Of a DNA stretch of 7,860 nt, positions 1-6,469 are shown in pieces. A program made the translations under genes and the position numbers. The stretch covers positions 1 through 7,860 of the forward strand of contig JAEELK010000033.1 in the NCBI GenBank assembly GCA_016282655.1. Direction: 5' to 3'. The stretch's first letter is position 1. Each line of letters starts with the position of its first letter. This DNA comes from Bacillota bacterium (GTDB lineage Bacteria > Bacillota > Clostridia > Peptostreptococcales > Anaerovoracaceae). The notes below the pieces were generated by a model. That model worked only from the letters and a program-made list of their open reading frames with translations, was not told where the DNA came from and searched no databases.

Positions 1-1297
1 AGACGTTCTTGTACTGGATGTCCAGCTTGGGGCCGTAGAAGGCGGCCTCGTCGATGCCGATCGTGTATTCGACCCCGAGGTCGTCCAGGATCTCGCCCAT
101 GATCCGCTGGGCTTCCGCCCACTGCTCCGGCGTTCCCTCGTACTTGTTCTTCGGGTTCGCGGGATCCCACTGGGAGAAGCGGAAGGTGCAGCGGTCCAGC
201 ATGCCCACGGTGCCCAGGCAGTACTTGGCCAGGGCCAGGCAGTCGCGGAACTCCTCCTCCAGCTGGTCCGGCCGCAGCACCAGATGTCCCTCGGAGATGG
301 TGAACTGGCGCACGCGGATCAGGCCGTGCATCTCGCCGCTGTCCTCCTTGCGGAAGAGCGTGGAGGTCTCGCCCATGCGGACGGGCAGCTCGCGGTAGGA
401 GTGCTGGCGGTTCATATAGCAGTAGTACTGGAACGGGCAGGTCATGGGACGGAGCGCGAAGCATTCCTTCGTTTCGTCGTCCGGATCGCCCAGCACGAAC
501 ATGCCGTCCAGATAGTGGTCCCAGTGGCCGGAGATGCGGTAGAGCTCGCGCTTGGCGAGATAGGGCGTCTTGGTGCGGACGTAGCCGCGCTTCGCCTCTT
601 CATCTTCCACCCAGCGCTGCAGGGTCTGGATGACCTGCGCGCCCTTGGGCAGCAGCAGCGGCAGGCCCTGGCCGATGACGTCCACAGTGGTGAAATACTC
701 CAGGTCGCGGCCGATCTTATTGTGGTCGCGCTTCAGGGCTTCTTCCTGCGCGGCGAGGTAGACGTCCAGTTCGTCCTTCTTCGGGAAGGCGATGCCGTAG
801 ATGCGCTGCAGGGTCTGACGGCTGGAATCGCCGCGCCAGTAGGCGGCGTTGCAGGCGGTGAGCCGGATGGCGTTGCCCTTGATGCGGCCGGTGGAATCGA
901 GGTGCGGCCCGGCGCAGAGGTCCGTGAAATCGCCCTGCTTGTAGAAGGAGATGACCTCTCCCTCCGGCAGGTCGCGGATCAGCTCCACCTTGTAGGGCTC
1001 TCCCTTCTCTTCCATGAAGGCGATGGCCTCTTCGCGGGGCAGCTCGAAGCGCTCGATGGGCAGCTTCTCCTTGCAGATCTTGCGCATCTCTTCTTCGAGC
1101 TTGCGCAGATCCGCCTCGCTGAAGGGCGCGGGCGCGTCGAAATCGTAGTAGAAGCCGCTCTCGATGCTGGGGCCGATGGCCAGCTTCACCTCCGGGAAGA
1201 GGCGCTTCATGGCCTGCGCCAGCACGTGGGAACAGCTGTGCCAGTAGGTGCGGCGGTAGCTCTCGTTTTCAAAGCTATAGAGATTCTCTTCAGACAT
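1..1297 (-). CDS. thrS: Threonyl-tRNA synthetase, TGS-less form (3' end outside window)
   Basis: Class II aminoacyl-tRNA synthetase that charges tRNA-Thr in the cytoplasm. The first 432 residues are visible; the C-terminal part, including the anticodon-binding domain, runs off the left edge. The editing domain is intact: H20 and H24 (HSCSH) and C128 and H132 (DLCAGPH) match the four metal/editing residues known from E. coli ThrRS (H73, H77, C182, H186) with nearly the same spacing. The catalytic core shows MTCPF with zinc ligand C287, motif 2 (FRKEDSGEMHGL, residues 315-326) and the second zinc ligand H338. Compared with E. coli about 53 residues are missing at the N-terminus, which corresponds to the TGS domain. 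The ATG start is firm: AGGAGG lies 6 bases upstream, and an in-frame TAG (the iorB stop) sits 24 bases upstream, so no longer start is possible. It is the last visible gene of the iorAB block. No T-box leader fits in the 24-base gap. Confidence 0.97.
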   Translation of the reverse strand, partial: MSEENLYSFENESYRRTYWHSCSHVLAQAMKRLFPEVKLAIGPSIESGFYYDFDAPAPFSEADLRKLEEEMRKICKEKLPIERFELPREEAIAFMEEKGEPYKVELIRDLPEGEVISFYKQGDFTDLCAGPHLDSTGRIKGNAIRLTACNAAYWRGDSSRQTLQRIYGIAFPKKDELDVYLAAQEEALKRDHNKIGRDLEYFTTVDVIGQGLPLLLPKGAQVIQTLQRWVEDEEAKRGYVRTKTPYLAKRELYRISGHWDHYLDGMFVLGDPDDETKECFALRPMTCPFQYYCYMNRQHSYRELPVRMGETSTLFRKEDSGEMHGLIRVRQFTISEGHLVLRPDQLEEEFRDCLALAKYCLGTVGMLDRCTFRFSQWDPANPKNKYEGTPEQWAEAQRIMGEILDDLGVEYTIGIDEAAFYGPKLDIQYKNV

Positions 1298-1303
1298 GTT
1301 CTT

Positions 1304-1309
1304 CCTCCT
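1304..1309 (-). promoter_or_regulatory. Ribosome binding site of thrS
   Basis: AGGAGG on the minus strand, 6 bases before the thrS ATG, within the 24-base iorB-thrS gap. Together with the in-frame TAG just upstream it fixes the short N-terminus of this ThrRS. Confidence 0.85.
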
Positions 1310-1321
1310 GTATTTGCAGGT

Positions 1322-1900
1322 CTATGCCACCTGCCTGCGGCCCGCTTCGAAGGCCGCGAGATTCAATTCTACAAAGGCCGGTTTGACCATGCGGCGGATC
1401 AGCGCCTCCCAGTCGATGCCGGAAAGCCCCATGGCCTCCACGAGCGCGCCGAGCAGCACGATGTTCATGGCCTTTTCATTGCCCAGCTCCGCGGCGATCT
1501 TCCCCGCCTTGAAGACGGAGACGTCCGCTTTCGCGCTGAGCTCTTCCAGGATGCCCTGCGGGTACTCCGCCGCGCCGAGCAGGATGGGGAGCGAGGGGAT
1601 CTCGTGTTCGTTGACGACCAGCTTGCCGCCCTGCTTCAGATAGGGGAACCAGCGCAGCGCTTCCATCGTTTCGAAGGCGACGATGATGTCCGCCTCGCCG
1701 AGCCCGATGATGGGCGAATAGACTTTCTCGCCGAAGCGGATCTGCGTGCTGACGCTGCCGCCCCGCTGGGACATGCCGTGGATCTCGGACATCTTGACGT
1801 CGTAGCCGGCCTCCACCAGTCCTTCGGAAAGGATCTTGCTGGCCAGGATGGTGCCCTGTCCGCCCACGCCGACCAGAAGGATGTTCTTGTTCTCTTTCAT
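1322..1900 (-). CDS. iorB: Indolepyruvate:ferredoxin oxidoreductase, beta subunit
   Basis: Smaller subunit of the two-subunit indolepyruvate:ferredoxin oxidoreductase, related to the gamma domain of pyruvate:ferredoxin oxidoreductases. With IorA it oxidatively decarboxylates aryl-pyruvates from aromatic amino-acid transamination to aryl-acetyl-CoA, reducing ferredoxin. The 192-residue product opens with a glycine-rich strand-loop (LLVGVGGQGT), followed by the family signature SEIHGMSQRGGSV and by SPIIGLGEADIIVAFE. This is the normal length for a complete stand-alone IorB. I chose the ATG at 1900 because AGGAGG lies 8 bases upstream. An in-frame GTG at 1909 would add three residues but overlaps that ribosome site. 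The gene starts 12 bases after the iorA stop, and its ribosome site overlaps that stop, so coupled translation is likely. The order iorA-iorB is the classical one. Confidence 0.95.
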   Translation of the reverse strand: MKENKNILLVGVGGQGTILASKILSEGLVEAGYDVKMSEIHGMSQRGGSVSTQIRFGEKVYSPIIGLGEADIIVAFETMEALRWFPYLKQGGKLVVNEHEIPSLPILLGAAEYPQGILEELSAKADVSVFKAGKIAAELGNEKAMNIVLLGALVEAMGLSGIDWEALIRRMVKPAFVELNLAAFEAGRRQVA

Positions 1901-1908
1901 GGGTCGCA

Positions 1909-1914
1909 CCTCCT
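1909..1914 (-). promoter_or_regulatory. Ribosome binding site of iorB, overlapping the iorA stop
   Basis: AGGAGG on the minus strand with 8-base spacing to the ATG at 1900. It shares bases with the iorA TAG stop (1913-1915). This rules out the GTG at 1909 as the start and suggests coupling of iorA and iorB translation. Confidence 0.8.
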
Positions 1915-3682
1915 ACTCCATCTCGATGGCCCCAAAGGGGCAGACCTGCCTGCAGACGCTGCAGCCGGTGCAGCTGGCGCGGTCGATCTCCGGCTTCTCC
2001 TTGACGCGGATGGCCGGGCAGCCGGTCTTGCTGCACATGCGGCAGTTGCGGCATTTTGCGGCATCGATGCGGCACTTCTTCGGCGTCAGATCGAAGTCCC
2101 TCTTGTCCGCTTCGCTGAAGCGCTTGAGGGCGCAGGGCCACTTGCAGATGATGACGGACGGCTCTTCCTTTTCGAGCGCGGCGTCGAGGGCCGCTTCGGT
2201 CGCCTTGAGATCGCGCGGATCGACTGTGCAGATGTTCTCTTCTTTGAACCCGAGCGCCATGCACAGTGCCGGAATGTTCACCACGGGAGCCGGCGCTCCC
2301 ATGAGAGTGTAGCCTGTCCCCGGATTGTCCTGATGGCCGGTCATGCCGGTGATCCGGTTGTCTAAAATGACGGTGACGCTCTTACCGCCGTTATACGCAA
2401 CGTCCATGAGGCTGGTGATGCCGGAATGGAAGAAGGTGGAGTCTCCGATGACGGAGACGACCCTGGTGTCCGCGCCGGCCCTTTCGAAGGCTCTGGCGGC
2501 GCCGTGGCCGGCGCTGATGCTCGCGCCCATGCAGATGACCGTGCCCAGCGCGTTCAGCGGGGGCGCGGCGCCCAGCGTGTAGCAGCCGATGTCGCCGGTG
2601 ACCATGACGTTCTTCTTCTTGCTCAGCACGTAGAAGAAGCCCCTGTGCGGGCAGCCCGCGCACATCGCGGGCGGTCTGCCGACGGCCTTCCGCTCCGTGG
2701 CCGCGCCCGCGCTCTCCGTGCCGAAGATCGCCTTGCGCAGCTTGTCCGTGTTCAGCTCGTCGTAGACCGGGACCAGCTCCTTGCCGACGCATTCGATGCC
2801 GGCCTGCCGCAGCGCGTTCTCCATATAGGGATCCATCTCCTCCACCACGTAGAGCTTCTTCACCTTGGCGGCGAAGGCGCGGATCTTTTCGATGGGCATG
2901 GGCCAGCTCAGGCCGACCTTGAAATACGAGGCGCCGGGCCCGAAGACCTCGCGCGCGTACTGATAGGCGACGCCGGCGCTGACCACGCCGATCTCGCCGC
3001 CGTTGATCTCTTCATAGTTCAGTTCCGTCTCCTCGCTGTAGGCGCGCAGGCGGGCGATCCGCTCTTCCAGCTTGCCGCGGAGCGCTCTGGCGTTGGCCGG
3101 CGTGGTGACGTATTTCGGGATGTTCTTTTCATAGGGGATGTAAGGCACTTCTTTGCGCTCCCCGAACGTGACCAGGCCCTTGCTGTGGCAGACGCGGGTG
3201 GTGACCCGCAGGAGGACCGGCGTGTCGAAGCGTTCCGAGAGCTCGAAGGCCTTTTTGGTGAAGTCCAGGGCTTCCTGGCTGTCCGAGGGCTCCAGCATGA
3301 GCAGTCTGGCCGCGACGGCGTAGTTGCGGTTGTCCTGCTCGTTCTGGGAGCTGTGCATGCCGGGATCGTCCGCGGAGACGAGGACCAGCCCGCCGGTGAC
3401 GCCGGTATAGGCCACGGTGAAGAGCGGATCCGCCGCCACGTTGACGCCCACGTGCTTCATGGCCGAGATGGCGCGGACGCCCGCGATGGAAGCGCCGATG
3501 GCGGCTTCCAGCGCTACCTTCTCGTTGGGGGCCCACTCGGAGAAGATCTCCTCGCGGTACAGGCTGCCGATGTTCTCCAGGATCTCGGTGCTGGGCGTGC
3601 CCGGATAGGCGGCGGCGAACTTGACGCCGGCCTCATAGGCGCCCCGCGCGATGGCTTCGTTTGCTGTGATCAGATGTTTCAA
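1913..3682 (-). CDS. iorA: Indolepyruvate:ferredoxin oxidoreductase, alpha subunit
   Basis: Large catalytic subunit, 589 residues, binding thiamine pyrophosphate and two [4Fe-4S] clusters. The N-terminal pyrimidine-type domain starts with MKHLITANEAIARGAYEAG and carries AYPGTPSTE (about 25-33). The pyrophosphate-type domain follows: CAGCPHRG (about 345), GDIGCYTLG (about 361), GDSTFFHSG (about 408) and DNRITGMTGHQDNPGTG (about 440-456), the last two being the Mg-TPP region. The C-terminal ferredoxin domain (about 541-586) has one CxxCxxCxxxxCP set (CRNCRMCSKTGCP) and one CxxCxxCxxxCP set (CTGCSVCRQVCP), so both clusters should assemble. The start is TTG at 3682: the conserved family N-terminus begins exactly there, and a GGAGG-rich site lies about 9 bases upstream. 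A longer in-frame TTG at 3718 would add unrelated residues encoded by the tail of the upstream TPR gene and has no ribosome site. The gap to the TPR gene is 4 bases. Likely substrates are indolepyruvate, phenylpyruvate and hydroxyphenylpyruvate (family knowledge); the preferred one cannot be read from sequence. Confidence 0.96.
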   Translation of the reverse strand: MKHLITANEAIARGAYEAGVKFAAAYPGTPSTEILENIGSLYREEIFSEWAPNEKVALEAAIGASIAGVRAISAMKHVGVNVAADPLFTVAYTGVTGGLVLVSADDPGMHSSQNEQDNRNYAVAARLLMLEPSDSQEALDFTKKAFELSERFDTPVLLRVTTRVCHSKGLVTFGERKEVPYIPYEKNIPKYVTTPANARALRGKLEERIARLRAYSEETELNYEEINGGEIGVVSAGVAYQYAREVFGPGASYFKVGLSWPMPIEKIRAFAAKVKKLYVVEEMDPYMENALRQAGIECVGKELVPVYDELNTDKLRKAIFGTESAGAATERKAVGRPPAMCAGCPHRGFFYVLSKKKNVMVTGDIGCYTLGAAPPLNALGTVICMGASISAGHGAARAFERAGADTRVVSVIGDSTFFHSGITSLMDVAYNGGKSVTVILDNRITGMTGHQDNPGTGYTLMGAPAPVVNIPALCMALGFKEENICTVDPRDLKATEAALDAALEKEEPSVIICKWPCALKRFSEADKRDFDLTPKKCRIDAAKCRNCRMCSKTGCPAIRVKEKPEIDRASCTGCSVCRQVCPFGAIEME

Positions 3683-3686
3683 CGGC

Positions 3687-4685
3687 TCATTCCTCCTCCT
3701 GCTCCGAGGGCCGCGCAAGCTGGCTCCGGATGAGTGCTTCTTTTTTTCTGTATTTTTCGGCCTGCGCGGCGTCGCCCGCCGCGTCGCTGAGACGCTGCAG
3801 GGCCGCCAGGCTCTCCAGATGGGACGGGTTCAGGCGCAGCACGCGCCGGTAGGCCTCCGCGGCGTCTTCGCCGCGTCCGACGCCCTCATAGGCGGCGCCG
3901 AGATAGTAGCTGAGGGGCCACCAGTCCTGATAGGGCGGGCGCAGGAAGGGCTCCAGGGCCTCGATTCCCTGCTGCCAGCGCCCCGCCAGCACGTGATTGC
4001 TGCCGGCTTCGATCTCCATGGGCTCCCGCAGCGTTTCCATCCGCTCCAGGATCTCCTCCCGCTCCGGGCCTTCGCCGCCCTTCTCCAGAAAGAGCTTCCA
4101 CGTGAAATATGCTTTAGTATACAACCCGAGGTTCAAATAGGCAAATCCCAAATGATAGTAGGCCGGCGCGAAGTCCTCCCGGAGGCGCGTCACGTCCTCC
4201 AGACACTCCGTCGCCTGCGCTTTGAAGCGGCCCACGTAATCCGCGTCCTCGCTCTCGTCGTAGAGCGCCTGGCAGAGCAGCGCGTAGCCGTAGAGGGCGT
4301 CCGGCTGCTCCGGATCGATCTCCAGCGCCGCCCGGAAATAGACGGCCGCCTGCTGCAGCCGCTCGTGCTCCCACTCGCCCCGTCCGGCGGCGAGCAGCGC
4401 TTCGCATTCCTTGCCCTCGAAGACGATGCGCAGGAAGCGCCGGTACTGCTCCAGATAGGGAAAGTCCGGATCGCAGCCGAGCACCTGGATCACGTTGTCG
4501 CTGAGCGTGATGAGGTCCAGCCCTTCCGCGCGCCCGAAGCCCTTCAGGTCCTCGGACTTGAACGGCATGGGGACGCCCGCGAGAAAGCCGAGCTCGGAGG
4601 CCCGGGAAAGGTAGTCCTCCGAGAGCTCCCCGAAGACGAAGGCCTTCAGGCGTTCTTTGAAATAGCAGGATGTGCGGTCTTGCAT
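3687..4685 (-). CDS. Tetratricopeptide-repeat protein of unknown function
   Basis: A 332-residue soluble protein without signal peptide or membrane segments. Its role is unknown; TPR arrays are protein-binding scaffolds. Residues 1-100 form a non-TPR region (landmarks GVPMPFK at 38-43, VLGCDPDFPYLEQY at 68-81). TPR-like helix pairs follow at about 107-140 (AAVYFRAALEIDPEQPDAL), 172-205 (YYHLGFAYLNLGLYTKAY), 223-250 (NHVLAGRWQQGIEALEPF) and 256-318 (YYLGAAYEGVGRGEDAAEAY). The tail is charged and ends EQEEE. From memory it resembles a TPR family found in Lachnospiraceae-type genomes, which I cannot name. I chose the ATG at 4685: AGAGGA lies upstream with 7 bases between its GAGG core and the ATG. 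The in-frame GTG at 4709 would add eight residues without a ribosome site. It follows argS after a 64-base gap and is 4 bases from iorA. Residues 179-195 are encoded by an A+T-rich patch unlike the rest. Confidence 0.88.
   Translation of the reverse strand: MQDRTSCYFKERLKAFVFGELSEDYLSRASELGFLAGVPMPFKSEDLKGFGRAEGLDLITLSDNVIQVLGCDPDFPYLEQYRRFLRIVFEGKECEALLAAGRGEWEHERLQQAAVYFRAALEIDPEQPDALYGYALLCQALYDESEDADYVGRFKAQATECLEDVTRLREDFAPAYYHLGFAYLNLGLYTKAYFTWKLFLEKGGEGPEREEILERMETLREPMEIEAGSNHVLAGRWQQGIEALEPFLRPPYQDWWPLSYYLGAAYEGVGRGEDAAEAYRRVLRLNPSHLESLAALQRLSDAAGDAAQAEKYRKKEALIRSQLARPSEQEEE
3692..3700 (-). promoter_or_regulatory. Ribosome binding site deciding the iorA TTG start
   Basis: An AGG triplet run on the minus strand gives two overlapping AGGAGG sites, with 9- and 12-base spacing to the TTG at 3682. 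It lies inside the last codons of the TPR gene, where it encodes the glutamate-rich tail. The ATG at 3690 is too close to the site and opens only a three-codon frame (MSR-stop), so TTG is the real iorA start. Confidence 0.75.
4116..4144 (-). promoter_or_regulatory. Candidate internal sigma-70-type promoter reading toward iorA
   Basis: On the minus strand TTGCCT (4144-4139), a 17-base spacer and TATACT (4121-4116) match the housekeeping -35/-10 pattern at 4 of 6 and 5 of 6 positions with ideal spacing. It lies inside the TPR gene, in a locally A+T-rich patch of otherwise G+C-rich coding sequence, about 430 bases upstream of the iorA start. It would allow iorAB-thrS expression independent of argS. 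There is no extended -10 TGn. Chance occurrence in coding sequence is possible. Confidence 0.3.
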
Positions 4686-4692
4686 CTCTGTT

Positions 4693-4696
4693 CCTC
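4693..4696 (-). promoter_or_regulatory. Ribosome binding site of the TPR gene
   Basis: GAGG (within AGAGGA) on the minus strand, 7 bases before the ATG at 4685. It supports this start over the GTG at 4709. Confidence 0.6.
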
Positions 4697-4719
4697 TGTT
4701 CCGCGGCACGCGTTTGGAC

Positions 4720-4741
4720 GGCCGGGGCTTCCGCCGCGGCC
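4720..4741 (-). other. GC-rich stem-loop in the argS-TPR gap, GGAA loop
   Basis: The minus-strand transcript can fold as GGCCG, C, GGC, loop GGAA, GCC, C, CGGCC. This is a 5-bp lower stem, one C-C mismatch, a 3-bp upper stem and a GNRA-type tetraloop. It begins 8 bases after the argS TAG stop. No T-tract follows, so it is not a canonical intrinsic terminator. It may be an mRNA 3'-end stabiliser or processing element, a weak attenuator, or a chance product of high G+C. It lies in the only sizeable intergenic gap of the window. Confidence 0.45.
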
Positions 4742-4749
4742 CGCCCGCG

Positions 4750-6468
4750 CTACATGCGCTCCGGCACCTCCATGCCCAGCAGCGTCAGGCCGTTGCGGAT
4801 GGCCTGCTTGGCCGCCGCGGTGAGCGCCAGCTTCGCCTCTTTTTCCGCCTCGTTCTCGACCAGGATGTGCTCGTTGTGGTAGAAGCGGTTGAAGCTCTGG
4901 GCCAGGTCCACGACGTGCCTGGCCAGCAGAGAGGGTTCATATTTCTCCGCGGCCTCGACGATGACCGCCGGGAAGCGGTAGAGCAGCCAGCCCAGCTCCA
5001 CGGCGCTGTCGTCGCGCAGATAGGAGCAGTCCCAGCGCTCCGCGGCGAGCGCGCGCCCCGCGGCGTCTCCCGCGTTCCGCAGCACGCTGCCGGCCCGGGC
5101 GTGGGTGTACTGGACGTAGGGGCCGGTCTCGCCGTCGAAGTTCAGGACCTTGTCCCAGGAGAAGACGTAATCCTTCAGGCGGCTGTTCGAAAGCTCGTTG
5201 AAGATGACGGCGCCGATGCCCACCTGCCGGCAGGTCACGTCCACGTTGTCCGTGTTGACGCCCTTTTCCAGGATGACCTCGCGGGTCTTCTCCACCGCGC
5301 GGTTCAGCACGTCCTCCAGGAAGACCACCCGTCCGTGGCGCGTGGACATGGTGCCTTCTTCCAGCGCCACCATGCCGAAGCCCACGTGGACGCAGTCCTG
5401 CGCCCAGCCGTAGCCGAGGAGCTCCAGGATCTTGATCCACTGCTGGAAGTGCAGGTTCTGCTGCGTGCCGACCACGTAGATGCACTTGTCGAAATCGTAG
5501 TGCTCCTTGCGGTAGATGGCCGCGGCGATGTCTCTGGTGATGTAGAGCGTGGAGCCGTCGGACTTGGTGATGAGGGCCGGCGGCATCTTGTATTCGGAGA
5601 GGTCCACGATCTGCGCGCCCTGGGACTCCTCCAGCAGCCCTTTGGCCGAGAGCTCGTCCAGCACGCGCTGCATCTTGTCCGAGTAGAAGCTCTCGCCGGC
5701 GTAGGAGTCGAAGTCGATCCGCAGGATGTCATAGACTCTGCGGAACTCCTTGAGGCTCTCCTCGCGGAACCAGTTCCAGAGGGCGGTCTCCTCCTCCGCG
5801 CCGTGCTCCAGCGCCGTGAAGGCGGCCCTCGCCTGGTCTTCCAGCTCCGGATGCTCCTCCGCCTCCTCGTGGAACTTCGTGTAATAGCCGAGCAGGGTCT
5901 TGATGGGTTCCCGCTTCACGTCCTCTTCACAGCCCCAGAGGCGGTAGGCCACGATCATCTTGCCGAACTGGGTCCCGTAGTCGCCCAGGTGGTTGATGCG
6001 GATGGTCTCGTAGCCCAGGTGATCGTAGATCTTATAGAGCGCGTTGCCGATGAGCGTGGTCCGGATGTGCCCGATGTGGAAGGGCTTGGCGATGTTCGGG
6101 GAGGAATACTCCACGATGACCTTTTTGCCCTTTCCCAGCTCGCTGCGTCCGAAGGCCTCGCCCTCGCGCAGCACGGCCGCGAGCACCTCCTGCATGAGGC
6201 ATTCCTGCGAGAGGAAGAAGTTCACGTAGGCGGCCTTCGCCTCGATCCGCGGGAAAAGAGCGCCGCCGGAAAGCTTTTCCGCCAGCTCCGCCGCGATCAG
6301 GTTCGGCGCCTTGCGCATGCTCTTCGCCAGCCGGAAGCAGGGAAACGCGTAGTCTCCCATGTTGCGCTCCGGCGGGGTCTCCATGAGCGCCAGGATCTCC
6401 GCCTCGCTGAGGCCTTCCACGTGTTCTGCCAGCAGCGCGGCCGCCGCCTGCCTGAAATCCGTCATCAT
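4750..6468 (-). CDS. argS: Arginyl-tRNA synthetase
   Basis: Class I aminoacyl-tRNA synthetase that charges tRNA-Arg; 572 residues, close to the usual bacterial length. An N-terminal additional domain (about 1-110, with PPERNMGDYAFPCF at 32-45) is followed by the catalytic core with EYSSPNIAKPFHIGHIRTT (HIGH at 131-134), INHLGDYGTQFGKMI and the SDGSTLYITRDIAAA strand. The KMSKS-equivalent is the relaxed TMSTRHG at 373-379, normal for this enzyme. The C-terminal all-helical DALR anticodon-binding domain (about 450-572) includes FNRFYHNEHIL and ends LLGMEVPERM, typical for the family. The start is ATG at 6468, with AAAGGA 6 bases upstream; a second ATG follows immediately at 6465 and cannot be excluded. 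The ribosome site lies inside the end of the DUF523 gene, whose stop is one base away, so translation is probably coupled. Confidence 0.98.
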   Translation of the reverse strand: MMTDFRQAAAALLAEHVEGLSEAEILALMETPPERNMGDYAFPCFRLAKSMRKAPNLIAAELAEKLSGGALFPRIEAKAAYVNFFLSQECLMQEVLAAVLREGEAFGRSELGKGKKVIVEYSSPNIAKPFHIGHIRTTLIGNALYKIYDHLGYETIRINHLGDYGTQFGKMIVAYRLWGCEEDVKREPIKTLLGYYTKFHEEAEEHPELEDQARAAFTALEHGAEEETALWNWFREESLKEFRRVYDILRIDFDSYAGESFYSDKMQRVLDELSAKGLLEESQGAQIVDLSEYKMPPALITKSDGSTLYITRDIAAAIYRKEHYDFDKCIYVVGTQQNLHFQQWIKILELLGYGWAQDCVHVGFGMVALEEGTMSTRHGRVVFLEDVLNRAVEKTREVILEKGVNTDNVDVTCRQVGIGAVIFNELSNSRLKDYVFSWDKVLNFDGETGPYVQYTHARAGSVLRNAGDAAGRALAAERWDCSYLRDDSAVELGWLLYRFPAVIVEAAEKYEPSLLARHVVDLAQSFNRFYHNEHILVENEAEKEAKLALTAAAKQAIRNGLTLLGMEVPERM

Positions 6469-6469
6469 A

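Noticed and set aside
284..2365. 693-codon open frame on the plus strand
   Set aside because: It lies antisense to thrS, iorB and part of iorA. The product is a low-complexity run of A, D, G, H, L and R residues without motifs, as expected opposite G+C-rich genes with strong third-position bias.
2426..3733. 435-codon open frame on the plus strand
   Set aside because: Antisense shadow of iorA, whose TPP and ferredoxin motifs are unmistakable; the shadow product shows no recognisable domain.
3741..3747. Run of seven A on the minus strand (A-AAA-AAA in frame) near the end of the TPR gene, a possible slippery site
   Set aside because: It encodes ordinary Arg-Lys-Lys-Glu near a TPR C-terminus, with no upstream stimulatory ribosome site or downstream structure seen. 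A -1 shift would only replace the last residues and stop at the iorA start. Probably incidental.
3720..3750. T-run on the plus strand as a possible terminator
   Set aside because: No stable hairpin precedes it, and no plus-strand gene exists to terminate.
3651..4823. 390-codon open frame on the plus strand
   Set aside because: Antisense to the TPR gene and spanning its boundaries; composition typical of a shadow frame.
5329..5352. Apparent loss of the KMSKS motif in ArgRS (TMSTRHG instead)
   Set aside because: A relaxed KMSKS motif is normal in many arginyl-tRNA synthetases; it is not evidence of an inactive enzyme.
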